Below are positions 33,685 to 42,549 of a DNA stretch of 64,000 bases, one piece after another; the stretch's first letter is position 1; each line of letters begins with the position of its first letter. Origin of the DNA: an uncultured Christensenella sp. (GTDB lineage: Bacteria; Bacillota; Clostridia; Christensenellales; Pumilibacteraceae); contig CAJTPT010000001.1 in assembly GCA_910578545.1 (NCBI GenBank), positions 124,001-188,000 on the forward strand. The letters are read 5' to 3'. The position numbers were made by a program, and so were the translations under genes. The notes beneath the pieces were generated by a model. That model was given only the letters and a program-made list of their open reading frames with translations, was not told the DNA's origin and did no database searches.

Positions 33685-35614
33685 CGGATTGAGGTTTGGC
33701 CGACGGCTTTTTTGCAGTCGTACCGGGCTTTGCGGTCGACTTCTTTGCCGCGGGCTTCTTTGCGGCAGTAGCGGATTTTGCCGTCGCGGGCTTTTTGGCA
33801 GGCGCGGCGGTCGGGATGGCAAGCTCGACGAGTCTGTTGATTGCGGCAAGGAATTCGGGCTCGGTCTTGTAGCCCTCGGCGAGCAACGCCTCGTTGTACA
33901 GCACGGTGACGGTATCGGCAAAAGTTCCGTCGTCGGCATTATCCAAACCCTTGATTATAGGGTGATCAAGGTTGACCTGAAGCACGCGCTCGGCCTTTAC
34001 GCCGCCGCCCATTGCGTCCATAATGCGCTCCATTTCGAGCGAAACGTCGCCCTTTGCCGCAAGGCACACAGGGTACGATTTGAGCTTGTCGGTAGGCATA
34101 ACCGCCGCCTTGCCGCTAAGCGCTTTTTCGATACGCTCGAGCAGCTTTTTGTGACCGTCGCCCGTCGGCTTTGCGCTGCCTGCGGACGACGCGAGGTTTT
34201 GGAATTTGTGACCGTCGTAGTCCTCGAGCATGCGCGCTATAAACTCGTCGACGGGGTCGACAAAGTACAGCACGTCGTTGCCGTTTTCGCGCGCGCCCTC
34301 GATTTGCGGAAGCATGGAAATCTTGTCGGCGGTTTCGCCGCAAGCGTACAGAATGGGCTCGCCATCCTTAAGCTCCTGCACGTATTCCTTGTACGTGACG
34401 AGCTTTTTATGCTTGTCCGAGTAGTACAGCAGTAAGTCCTTTATCTTGTCCTTGTCCGCGCCGAAGTTGTTGTATGCGCCAAACTTAATGGCTTTGCCAA
34501 ACTTATCGAACAGCTTTTCGTATTTTTCTCTGTCGTTTTTAAGAAGCTTGTCAAACTCGGAAAGTATCTTCTTTTCCAGCCCCGAAGCTATCGCGTTGAT
34601 ACGCCTGTCGTGCTGAAGCGTTTCGCGCGAAATGTTAAGCGAAAGGTCGGGCGTATCCACAACGCCGCGCACAAACCCGAGGTATTCGGGAACAAGCTTT
34701 TCGCACGTGTCCATAATTAGCACGCCGTTGCAGTATATGCTCAGTCCGCGCTTGTAGTCCTTGGTGTAGTAGTCGAAGGCGGGCTCGCTCGGGATAAACA
34801 ACAGCGCCGTGTAGTCCACCGCACCCTCGACGCGCGTCATTATGTGCATGAGCGGCGCGCGGTAGTCGCGGTAGGTGTGCATGTAAAACTCGTCAAGTTC
34901 GTTTTCGCCGAGGTCGGACTTTTGCTTTTTCCACACGGGCGTCATTGAATTGAGCGTGGTTTCCTCTTCCGTCTTAACGCCGCCCTCTATCGTCTTTTCG
35001 GTAAGCATGCGTATGGGGTATCTGATATAGTCCGAGTACTTTTTGACAAGCGCGGACAGCCTGTAGCTTTCGAGATATTCGGAATAGTTCTCGTCGTCGC
35101 CGTCGGCTTTGAGCGTGATAATAACGTCGGTGCCTATCTCTGCGCGCTCGGCGGGCGTGATTTCAAACCCTTCAACGCCATCCGATTCCCACTTGAATGC
35201 GGCGGCATCCCCCGCCTTTTTGCTTATTACGGCAACGCGCTCCGCCACCATAAACGCCGAGTAAAAGCCCACACCGAACTGACCGATTAGGTCGTCGCCG
35301 TCCGTTTTGCCATGTTCCTTTTTAAAACTTTCGGTGCCGCTTGCCGCGATCACGCCGAGGTTGTCCTCGAGCTCGGCTTCCGTCATACCTACGCCGTTAT
35401 CCGACACGGTGAGCGTGCGCGCCGCCTTGTCCACAGACAGCTTTATGCAAAACTCGGCGTCAAGCGAGCTGTCCGTAAGCGACAAAAATCTACGCTTGTC
35501 CAATGCGTCCGACGCGTTGGAAATCAGCTCGCGCAAAAATATCTCGCGGTTGACGTAGATGGAATTAATAACGAGATCCAAAAGTTTTTTTGACTGTGCT
35601 TTAAATTCTTTCAT
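33674..35614 (-). CDS. htpG: Hsp90-family chaperone HtpG with Lys/Ala/Pro-rich tail
   Basis: 646 aa. GHKL ATPase motifs: ELISNASDALDKRRF, DNGVGMTEAEL, GQFGVGFYSAF; middle domain with the catalytic-loop Arg (LNISRETLQHDRR); C-terminal dimer domain (GGVKAERVLQVN). Refolds stressed proteins in the cytoplasm. Unusual: the last about 45 residues are an H1-histone-like tail of repeated KPA/AKK units (AAPAKKPATAKS..., KPSAKPQSDEQ), absent from ordinary HtpG. The gene is followed, with overlap, by the SDR. Confidence 0.95.
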   Translation of the reverse strand: MKEFKAQSKKLLDLVINSIYVNREIFLRELISNASDALDKRRFLSLTDSSLDAEFCIKLSVDKAARTLTVSDNGVGMTEAELEDNLGVIAASGTESFKKEHGKTDGDDLIGQFGVGFYSAFMVAERVAVISKKAGDAAAFKWESDGVEGFEITPAERAEIGTDVIITLKADGDDENYSEYLESYRLSALVKKYSDYIRYPIRMLTEKTIEGGVKTEEETTLNSMTPVWKKQKSDLGENELDEFYMHTYRDYRAPLMHIMTRVEGAVDYTALLFIPSEPAFDYYTKDYKRGLSIYCNGVLIMDTCEKLVPEYLGFVRGVVDTPDLSLNISRETLQHDRRINAIASGLEKKILSEFDKLLKNDREKYEKLFDKFGKAIKFGAYNNFGADKDKIKDLLLYYSDKHKKLVTYKEYVQELKDGEPILYACGETADKISMLPQIEGARENGNDVLYFVDPVDEFIARMLEDYDGHKFQNLASSAGSAKPTGDGHKKLLERIEKALSGKAAVMPTDKLKSYPVCLAAKGDVSLEMERIMDAMGGGVKAERVLQVNLDHPIIKGLDNADDGTFADTVTVLYNEALLAEGYKTEPEFLAAINRLVELAIPTAAPAKKPATAKSATAAKKPAAKKSTAKPGTTAKKPSAKPQSDEQ

Positions 35615-35730
35615 GATTTTTTCACCTCTGATTTTTTCAACGATTGGTATTTTTAAAACAATCTAGTCTGACACCGCAATCGCGCAATTCTCGCTTGTAG
35701 CTAAGCACGTGATGAGTGCGGCGTCAAGTA

Positions 35731-35757
35731 TAAAAAAGCGCGGAACAATATCCGCGC
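35731..35757 (-). terminator. intrinsic terminator after the YitT gene
   Basis: Minus strand: GCGCGGA-TATTGT-TCCGCGC then TTTTTT. Confidence 0.8.
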
Positions 35758-35782
35758 GAGCCATGGAAAACCACGGCGTGTA

Positions 35783-36808
35783 TTAACTACCGCTGTCGTC
35801 GCTGAAACCCTTGCCTATGACCTCGCGTGTGTCCATGACGTAAGCAAACGTGTCGGGGTACTTTTTGAGTATTTTGTTAAACTCGCCGAGCTGGCGCTTT
35901 TTTATAATGCAAACGAGCATAGAGCGCTTGCCGTGCGTGTACATGCCGGTTACGTCCGTACAGGTTACGCCCCTGCCGAGCCGTGTAATAATATCGTGGC
36001 TGAGCTCTTCGGGGTGGTCGGTGATAATCTCGTACTTGAGCGCCGTTCTTAAACCGGTAAGGATTATATCGCCTATCATGGAACGGCTGAATTCCTCGGT
36101 CAGCGACAGCAATACGGGGGTCATAAACGCGAGCTTACCGAAGTCGCCCTTGAATACGAATATCGACGAGAATATGATAATCGCGTCCACGCCGTAAATT
36201 AGCCAAGTAATCTTTGCTTCGGGGCGCTTCTTTTGCACGAGCATGGCAATAATATCGCTGCCGCCCGTCGACCCGCCTATGCGGATCATCAGGGCAAAGC
36301 CTACGCCGCCGAGCACACCCGCGGTAATTGCGGCAAAAATTGGGTTGGCGTCGGCGCTCGAATACGTGGGAATGTACGAGTCGAATGTATCCATTAGTAT
36401 CATGCCGATAGCCGATATGACTATAGATATGCCCGAGATTACGGTAAACCGTTTACTTATAAATATGAATGAAAGCACCAACAGCGGCAGGTTGAGTATA
36501 AGTATCGTGTAGCCTGCCGAAAAGCTCGTCGCGTGCTCTATCAAGACCGCAATACCCGCAAAGCCGCTTGTGGCAAACTCAAACGGCACTATGAACATAT
36601 GTACGACTACGGCGCGTATCAAGCCCGAAATGAGCATTGCGAGCGGTACCCACAAAAAGTTGTGCAGTCGCTTTTTGGTCTTGTGCGACATTGTGCGCTT
36701 TTTCTTGGTCTTTCCGGTCGCGGCTACCTCGTCGCTAGCCTGCGGGGCGGGCTGTTCCGCCGGTTCCGTATTGTTAACTGTTTGTTCAGCTTCCATAGTT
36801 GTTTTCAC
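35783..36808 (-). CDS. YitT-family membrane protein (DUF161/DUF2179)
   Basis: 341 aa. A 50-residue charged cytosolic N-terminus with QPAPQASDEVAAT and KKKRTMSHKTKKR, five to six membrane helices (about 52-230), and the C-terminal cytosolic DUF2179 domain (VTCTDVTGMYTHGKRSMLVCIIKKRQ...YVMDTREVIGKGF). YitT proteins are widespread in Firmicutes, often several per genome, with no settled transport substrate. The longer than usual charged N-terminus is the only odd part. Confidence 0.9.
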   Translation of the reverse strand: MKTTMEAEQTVNNTEPAEQPAPQASDEVAATGKTKKKRTMSHKTKKRLHNFLWVPLAMLISGLIRAVVVHMFIVPFEFATSGFAGIAVLIEHATSFSAGYTILILNLPLLVLSFIFISKRFTVISGISIVISAIGMILMDTFDSYIPTYSSADANPIFAAITAGVLGGVGFALMIRIGGSTGGSDIIAMLVQKKRPEAKITWLIYGVDAIIIFSSIFVFKGDFGKLAFMTPVLLSLTEEFSRSMIGDIILTGLRTALKYEIITDHPEELSHDIITRLGRGVTCTDVTGMYTHGKRSMLVCIIKKRQLGEFNKILKKYPDTFAYVMDTREVIGKGFSDDSGS

Positions 36809-36879
36809 CGATTGGATTTACCGCACAAGTCGCGGCGAATTTTATTGTAACATTTATATATGACAAATGCAAGTGTTTC

Positions 36880-37226
36880 CCATACTTCTTTTGAAAAAGA
36901 AGTATGCAAGAAACCTACTTCTTTGAAAAGAAGTAGGCAAGAAACTTTTACTTCGATTGCTGAATTGTTTGTTTTGTTTGACACCGTTTCCCATTAGTGC
37001 ACATAATTATTTCTCAAAGAAGTAGCCAAGAAAGCTTTACTTCAATTACTGAATTGTTTGTTTTGTTTGACACCGTTTCCCATTAGTGCACATAATTATT
37101 TCTCAAAGAAGTAGCCAAGAAGCCTTTACTTCGATTACTGAATTGTTTGTTTTGTTTGACACTGTTTCCCATTAGTGCCCATTGCTATTTCTCAAAGAAG
37201 TAACCATGAAAGCTTTACTTCGATTG
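36880..37226. repeat. 89-bp tandem repeat next to psd
   Basis: Three full units of exactly 89 bp, anchored by CTTCGATTGCTGAATTG at 36951, 37040 and 37129, plus a fourth partial unit at 37218 that forms the last codons of psd. Each unit has GTTTGTTTTGTTTGACACC and a palindrome around CTTTGAGAAATA / AAGAAGTA. A more decayed copy with CTTCTTTGAAAAGAAG lies at 36880-36950. The units differ at a few positions. This fills most of the 36809-37214 gap between psd and the YitT gene. Confidence 0.85.
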
Positions 37227-38066
37227 AGCGGCTACACCTATCCTTTCGCCGCACTTGACGATAGTTTCGAGGTCGAACGAGGTATTTTGGAAAAACTCCT
37301 CGTCAACTTCGGCTTTGTCTTTTTGTAATAGCAGTATGACTGTTGAGCCGCCGAACTCGAACCTGCCCTTTTCCATGCCGCGCTCGAACCTGCCGGACTT
37401 GACGTCGTTGACAATACGCCCCACCATCATTGCGCCTATCTCGACCTGAACGGCTTTGCCGAAGTTGTCGGTGTCAAGCTCTGTGATTTCCCTACAGTTT
37501 TCGGTAAACACGCGCCGCTTTTCGAGCGCGGCGGGCTGAACGGTGTGTAGTCTGCCCTTTATAAATTTATTGCCGCTTGCAATGCCGCCGTCGAAAAACA
37601 TGTATCTGTGGTAGTCGGTCACGCAAAGCCTAAACACGAGACACACGCCGCCCATAAACTCGCTTGCAAGCTCGCTGTTGCCGAGTAGCGTATTAATGTC
37701 GTAGTCAAAGCCTTTGGCGTTAAACTTTAAGTCCTCGGTTATGCGATACGCCGACAGCTTGCCGTCGCACGGACTGCAAAGTGCTTCGGGTGCAAAATCG
37801 AAGGGGCGGAGCTCGGGTTTTATCCTGCGCGTAAAAAACGCGTTAAAGCTTTTGTAATCCTCGTCGATATAGTCGCTCATGACTATGCCGTGCTTTTTAA
37901 CGTACTTTTTTATCTTATGCTTGGACAGCCTGCCGTCCATATAGCTTCCGACAAGCTTACTCACCCACCGACTTGTAAGCAATCGAAGCGTGGGCGCGCC
38001 CAGTCTGTTGTAATATAAAAAGCGGAGCGATTTGGGAACGCTCGGCTTTTCTAATGTTTCTCTCAT
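37215..38066 (-). CDS. psd: phosphatidylserine decarboxylase
   Basis: 283 aa. Membrane-associated, pyruvoyl-dependent enzyme making phosphatidylethanolamine. Seen: SPCDGKLSAYRI, the His motif CVTDYHRYMF, and the self-cleavage site GRFEFGGSTVILL, where the Ser of GST becomes the pyruvoyl group. Start at 38066 lies 4 bp after the pssA stop. The last three codons (QSK) lie inside the 89-bp repeat. Third gene of the phospholipid operon. Confidence 0.92.
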   Translation of the reverse strand: MRETLEKPSVPKSLRFLYYNRLGAPTLRLLTSRWVSKLVGSYMDGRLSKHKIKKYVKKHGIVMSDYIDEDYKSFNAFFTRRIKPELRPFDFAPEALCSPCDGKLSAYRITEDLKFNAKGFDYDINTLLGNSELASEFMGGVCLVFRLCVTDYHRYMFFDGGIASGNKFIKGRLHTVQPAALEKRRVFTENCREITELDTDNFGKAVQVEIGAMMVGRIVNDVKSGRFERGMEKGRFEFGGSTVILLLQKDKAEVDEEFFQNTSFDLETIVKCGERIGVAAQSK

Positions 38067-38070
38067 ATCG

Positions 38071-38925
38071 TCACACAACTCGCGGCGTGCGGGCGGCAAA
38101 TTTGGTAAACGGCTCGAACATCGCAACGTCAAACACATAATAACGGATAAGAGCGAGCGATACTACAAGCACGGTTATGGTAACAACAGTGATTATAAGT
38201 CCGCGAATACGCGCTTTAAACATCTTAAACTTGATTACAAACAACAGTCCGCATATTATATAACAGCTCATCATTATTATGCTTTGGTAAATTATGATTG
38301 TGTCGCTGTTAAGGCCTATCCAATCGGGGTGGTTGTTAAACAGGGTTGCAAACAAATAGAAAACAGGAAGCGCGAGCGACACGTTTGTAATGGGCAATCC
38401 CTCGTAAAAATCGCGGCGCTTCGACGTTTTGTCCTTCAGTCTGTTAAACTCGCTGACGTCGTAGTACGCGAGCCTAACGAGTCCGCACAGCGCAAAGAAT
38501 ATGTAAACAATGCAGTAGTACCAATGGGTCATGCCCATTGCCACGCCCACCATTATGGGCGCTATACCGAACGACACCATGTCGCTGAGCGAGTCTATGT
38601 TCATGCCGAAAAGCTTGTCGTTGTCCGAACGGTCCTTGCGCGTTTTGGCGACCATGCCGTCAAATGCGTCGCACAGTCCCGCAAGCAATAGGAAAAACGC
38701 CGCCATGTCATGACGCCTATCTCCGCCTGCCGCCGCGGCAAAGCAAATGCCGCAAACGGACAGCGCGAGCGAAAGGTATGTAAGTATTACGCCGTAGTGC
38801 CAATATCCTACGATATGTTTACACGTAGGATCGCGCCGCGGCTTTTCCTGCGGCTCGCACGCTTGCTCGGGCTGTATATCGCCCTGCACTTCGTCTTTAA
38901 CTTCTTCGGTAGTGAGATCAGTCAT
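38071..38925 (-). CDS. pssA: CDP-diacylglycerol-serine O-phosphatidyltransferase
   Basis: 284 aa. Makes phosphatidylserine for Psd. CDP-alcohol phosphotransferase motif: DAFDGMVAKTRKDRSDNDK, then LFGMNIDSLSDMVSFG, giving DxxDGxxA...GxxxDxxxD (the Arg is Lys here). About eight membrane helices. The charged N-terminus (TTEEVKDEVQGDIQPEQACEPQEK) is longer than usual. Start at 38925 follows AGAGGAAGAGCAAC and overlaps the flippase-like gene by 8 bases; the longer frame to 39141 lies inside that gene. Confidence 0.92.
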   Translation of the reverse strand: MTDLTTEEVKDEVQGDIQPEQACEPQEKPRRDPTCKHIVGYWHYGVILTYLSLALSVCGICFAAAAGGDRRHDMAAFFLLLAGLCDAFDGMVAKTRKDRSDNDKLFGMNIDSLSDMVSFGIAPIMVGVAMGMTHWYYCIVYIFFALCGLVRLAYYDVSEFNRLKDKTSKRRDFYEGLPITNVSLALPVFYLFATLFNNHPDWIGLNSDTIIIYQSIIMMSCYIICGLLFVIKFKMFKARIRGLIITVVTITVLVVSLALIRYYVFDVAMFEPFTKFAARTPRVV

Positions 38926-40261
38926 GTTGCTCTTCCTCTTGTTCAGTTTTGGTTTGTTCCGTAATATCCGATTGCTCGGTCGTGCAATCGCTTGCGGGCC
39001 CCTCGTTTGGCTCGGTCGGCGGTGTTTCGCTATCGTCGACTTCCGTACCCGCTTGAGTATCGCTGTTGTCGTTATTGTCTTTTTTGCCCTTTCGTTTCTT
39101 TTTTTCGGGCTCGAGCTCGACCGACTTGGATATTTCTTCAATCACGTGCGGGCTGTCGAGCGCCGAGTACACGTCCAAGTCCTCGTGGATATCGGGTACG
39201 TCCTTTATCTTGCGCAGACCTACCGCGTGGTATATAAGCGTGTACACGCCCGTGACAAGCATACATATATAATATGAGATCGCGCGCGACACCATCATTG
39301 CCGACAGAATAAAGGTCATGTCGTATCCGCCCACGCCGAACACGTTGGGATACAGATATTCGTAAACGCCCGTGCCGCCGGGAAGCGGAATGGAATTGTA
39401 GCCTATCATGACGTACGCCTGCATGCAGAACAGTTCCAAAAACGACACGTCGTACATAGCCGACTGCGGCGAGCTCATAATGACAAAGCACGGTATAAGC
39501 GTTTGTGAAACACGTTGCGCGGTGTTCATAAACAACGCCACAAAAAAGAGCATGGGGTGCTGTTTGATAACGCTACGGCAAGAACGGTATTTTGTAACAA
39601 CGTTGTCGAGCTTGGCGTTCCACTTTTCTGGCTTTTTAACAATGTGCATTTTTGTTAAAAGCGCTATTCCCCACCCGCCGATTTTGAGTATGGTGCGGGC
39701 GCGAAACAGACACAACAGCAACAGCGCAAGCAGTATAAACTGTATTACAAACCCGACGATTACAAGCGTTTTGGCAAGCCAGTGCCCGATTGCGCCGAAC
39801 ATGCCGGGGAATGCCGCAATGCCGAAGATTCCGACAAGGATAGTAGCCGCCGTGTACGATATGATGTTAAAAAGTACTATAAAACCCGCAGTGCCGCCGC
39901 TCATGCCGTCGCGCATCATGTAGTACGCCGAAGCGGGCTGACCGCCGCTCGCCGACGGAGTGATTGCCGAATAGTACAAATCGCTCGACGAGTACGCCAC
40001 GGAAGAAACAAACTTGGTTTTGCGCCCGAGCGTGCGCGCTATTACGTGCAGGCTTATCGCCTCGAACAAAATATAACCCAAAAGTCCGCCAAACGCTCCT
40101 GCGACATATCCGGGATGACAGTCCGACAAAAACTTACCTATATCGGTGAGGCTGATATCCTGGCTGGTAAAAAGCACGATAAAAGTAACCGCGATAAGAA
40201 CTATAAGGAATACCGCGTTGATTATCTGCTTTTTTGTTCGTTTAGATATCGGTTTTGCCAT
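38918..40261 (-). CDS. lysylphosphatidylglycerol synthase-type (UPF0104) membrane protein
   Basis: 447 aa, with about eight membrane helices from residue 13 to 330, the LPG_synthase_TM/flippase-like fold (VAYSSSDLYYSAITPSASGGQPASAYYM is the family core near 86-113; PLPGGTGVYEYLY further on). The aminoacyl-transferase domain of MprF is absent. Residues 345-447 are a Glu/Lys/Asp-rich tail. Being first in an operon with pssA and psd, it likely moves or senses phospholipids; that role is inferred. Confidence 0.85.
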   Translation of the reverse strand: MAKPISKRTKKQIINAVFLIVLIAVTFIVLFTSQDISLTDIGKFLSDCHPGYVAGAFGGLLGYILFEAISLHVIARTLGRKTKFVSSVAYSSSDLYYSAITPSASGGQPASAYYMMRDGMSGGTAGFIVLFNIISYTAATILVGIFGIAAFPGMFGAIGHWLAKTLVIVGFVIQFILLALLLLCLFRARTILKIGGWGIALLTKMHIVKKPEKWNAKLDNVVTKYRSCRSVIKQHPMLFFVALFMNTAQRVSQTLIPCFVIMSSPQSAMYDVSFLELFCMQAYVMIGYNSIPLPGGTGVYEYLYPNVFGVGGYDMTFILSAMMVSRAISYYICMLVTGVYTLIYHAVGLRKIKDVPDIHEDLDVYSALDSPHVIEEISKSVELEPEKKKRKGKKDNNDNSDTQAGTEVDDSETPPTEPNEGPASDCTTEQSDITEQTKTEQEEEQHD

Positions 40262-40390
40262 TTTTCTACTATAAATCGGGATTGATAATATCGCAACCGA
40301 CCCGGTTACAATTTCCGACGGTAAACATTATACCATGCTATAATCGTTTAGTCAAGCACTGTAATGGTAAGTCGCCGTTACGGTAAAAAA

Positions 40391-40432
40391 TAAACCGTCC
40401 TTTTGGCAAATTGACACAGGACGGTTATTTTG
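40391..40432. terminator. intrinsic terminator, effective on the minus strand
   Basis: AACCGTCC...GGACGGTT stem with a T-rich tract on the minus-strand side (TTTATTTTTT) and ATTTTG on the plus side; after the Sel1 gene. Confidence 0.75.
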
Positions 40433-40445
40433 TAATGTTATATAT

Positions 40446-41480
40446 TTAAGCGGTAGGATACCCTGCGTCCTCGGCGAGCTTTTTGTACTTTGCGGCAAGC
40501 TCGGGGTCGGGCTTGGTGCCTATGCCGCGCGCGTAGCAGTCGGCAAGCTCGGCGTACGCGACGGGGAACTGCTGTTCCGCCGAACGTTTAAACAGCGAAA
40601 ACGCACGCTCGACGTCCGCTTTGATACCGACGCCGTCGCGCAGGCACTTGGCAAGATTGTACTGCCCGGGCGCGCTGTCTGCGTCGGCGGCGATCGTGTA
40701 AAGCTGAACGGCTTTTTGCGCGCTCTTTTCCACACCCCTGCCCGTCTCGTAGCAAAAGCCTAGGTTGGCGACGGCAACGGGATTGCCCTGCTTGCCCGCA
40801 AGCTCGAACCAATGCACGGCTTGGGCGTAGTCGACCTTCACGCCCCTGCCGTTAAGATAGCACATGCCCACGTTGTTTTGCGCAATGGCGTAGCCGTTTT
40901 GCGCGGCGCGGTAGTAGTACAAAAACGCTTTTTCGCCGTCCGCCGTTACGCCCCTGCCGAAGTTGTAGCAATCGCCGACGTTGTTTTGCGCGGCGGCAAA
41001 ATCGTACTCGGCCGCACGCATAAAGTATTCAAACGCCTTTTCGAGATCCTGCTCGACGCCCAAACCGCGCTGATAGCAGTAGCCGAGATCGTTAAGTCCG
41101 CCGGGGTGATTAACCGCCGCCGCTTCGCGGAATATTTCCACAGCCTTGTCGTAATCGCGAGCAACGACCGAGCCCTCGAAGTAGAAATGCCCGAGCGTAA
41201 ATCGCGCGTCGGTGTTGCCCATATCCGCCGCTTGCTTAATAAGCTCGTAGGCGCGCTGTTCGTCGTGCGCTACGCCCATGCCGCGTATATAGCATACGCC
41301 GAGCGAGAATATTGCGGGCGCATAGCCGAGCTTTGCGCTCTGTGCGTAGCCGTCTGCCGCGCGTTTAAAGTCGACGGGCACACCGTCGCCCGTAAAATAC
41401 TTTTCGGCTTGGTCGAAATACTTTTTCGCCAAGAATTCGGTGGGCGACAACTCGCCCGCTTGGTTGTTGGATTTAGCCAT
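40446..41480 (-). CDS. Sel1-repeat protein
   Basis: 344 aa made of about eight 36-residue Sel1-like repeats, each with the pattern A...LG.CY..G.GV..D..KA..Y...AA (for example LGYCYQRGLGVEQDLEKAFE, NVGMCYLNGRGVKVDYAQA). No signal peptide or other domain. Sel1 repeats form scaffolds for protein-protein contacts. The J-domain protein at 43320-45017 has the same kind of repeats. Confidence 0.9.
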   Translation of the reverse strand: MAKSNNQAGELSPTEFLAKKYFDQAEKYFTGDGVPVDFKRAADGYAQSAKLGYAPAIFSLGVCYIRGMGVAHDEQRAYELIKQAADMGNTDARFTLGHFYFEGSVVARDYDKAVEIFREAAAVNHPGGLNDLGYCYQRGLGVEQDLEKAFEYFMRAAEYDFAAAQNNVGDCYNFGRGVTADGEKAFLYYYRAAQNGYAIAQNNVGMCYLNGRGVKVDYAQAVHWFELAGKQGNPVAVANLGFCYETGRGVEKSAQKAVQLYTIAADADSAPGQYNLAKCLRDGVGIKADVERAFSLFKRSAEQQFPVAYAELADCYARGIGTKPDPELAAKYKKLAEDAGYPTA

Positions 41481-41701
41481 AACTCCCTCGCGTCAGACCG
41501 ACTTTTCGGTCAAAACATAAATTTTTATTGTCATATACAAAACGACATTTGTTTTTTCGATTATACGATCACAGATTGTTTTTTCGATTTATTTGCCATA
41601 AAAATATCGATATTTCTTTCCGTAATCGCGATTCATTTGATTATACCACAATCGCGATAGGTTGCGCAAGTAAATTGACAGCAATAGCAGGCTAAGTATT
41701 G

Positions 41702-42250
41702 CTAAAACTGCATTGCGGCTTTTATCTGCTCGGCTTTGCTCTTGCCTGCGAGAAGCGCCGCAAGCTCGAGCCCGAGCTCTAACGAACAGCCGGGACCGCG
41801 CGCCGTAGTTATATTCCCGTCGGTCACGACTCGCGCGCCGCGCATTACTTCCGCGCCATTTAGTCCGTTCTCGAAGCCGGGATAGCATATCGCCTTTTTG
41901 CCGCGCAAAAACCCGTTTTCGCCGAGGACGACGGCGGGCGACGCGCATATCGCCGCTACGCGTTTTCCGCTATTCAGCGCATCTGCAATGCCGCGCATGA
42001 GCGACGCGCACGAGGCGAGATTGGTCGCGCCCGGCATTCCGCCCGGCAAAAAAATCATATCGCACGACGTAAATTCGGCGTTATTCGCGGTTAGGTCGGC
42101 AGTGATTTTTATTCCGTGCGATCCGGTGATTTGATTGCCGCCTACCGAAACAATCGGCGTATCTATCCCGGCGCGGCGCAGTACGTCAACGACCGCAAGG
42201 CACTCGACCTCTTCCGTTCCGTCGGCTATCATTGCGTATACTTTAGGCAT
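41702..42250 (-). CDS. DJ-1/PfpI family protein (YajL/ThiJ-like)
   Basis: 182 aa. Nucleophile elbow AAICASPAVVLGENG with Cys102 and partner Glu14 (DGTEEVE), plus LPGGMPGATNLA and the late conserved region ITTARGPGCSLELGLELA. This is the human DJ-1/YajL branch rather than the protease PfpI branch. Reported roles are glyoxalase and deglycase repair; the exact role is debated. Ribosome site AAAAGGAGAAAT before the ATG. Single gene. Confidence 0.92.
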   Translation of the reverse strand: MPKVYAMIADGTEEVECLAVVDVLRRAGIDTPIVSVGGNQITGSHGIKITADLTANNAEFTSCDMIFLPGGMPGATNLASCASLMRGIADALNSGKRVAAICASPAVVLGENGFLRGKKAICYPGFENGLNGAEVMRGARVVTDGNITTARGPGCSLELGLELAALLAGKSKAEQIKAAMQF

Positions 42251-42254
42251 AAAT

Positions 42255-42470
42255 TTCTCCTTTTAATTCCGAATGCGGAATTATATATTCTCTTTTTGTG
42301 TCCTGCAAAGCGCCGCGGGTATCCCGAACAAGCAACGCGCAGTAAAGGATCTCGCCGTCTATTGCGCGGCGTGTTCGATTATGCACGCTTAATATTGCGA
42401 GAGCTTCGCATACGCTCGGCATGACAAAAATTGTCGACCGCAAATCCTAACTCATAATTCACATTATACT
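42255..42470. repeat. decayed composite repeat
   Basis: Holds TTAATTCCGAATGCGGAATTAT (42263-42283, 21 bases as a palindrome, split TTAATTCCGAA + TGCGGAATTAT), and further on GCGAGAGCTTCGCATACGCTC + GGCATGACAAAAATTGTC. These match the parts of copies 1-3, but in a different order and with losses. Lies between the divergent DJ-1 and thiN genes. Confidence 0.5.
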
Positions 42471-42514
42471 CTTTTTCATAAAAGAATACAATACGTTTTG
42501 CACAATTATATTAC

Positions 42515-42543
42515 TTGTTTTTATCGGCGAATAGTGGTATCAT
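42515..42543 (+). promoter_or_regulatory. promoter of thiN, apparently leaderless
   Basis: TTGTTT (42515-42520), 17-bp spacer ending TGG (extended -10), TATCAT (42538-42543), then six bases and the thiN ATG. No ribosome site. Confidence 0.6.
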
Positions 42544-42549
42544 TACGGT

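Noticed and set aside
33536..34435. Plus-strand frame antisense to SDR and htpG
   Set aside because: Shadow frame of GC-rich codons; no ribosome site, unnatural Arg/Leu/Gly composition.
36880..37226. CRISPR-like look of the repeat array
   Set aside because: The 89-bp units are contiguous tandem repeats without distinct spacers, and no cas genes are nearby.
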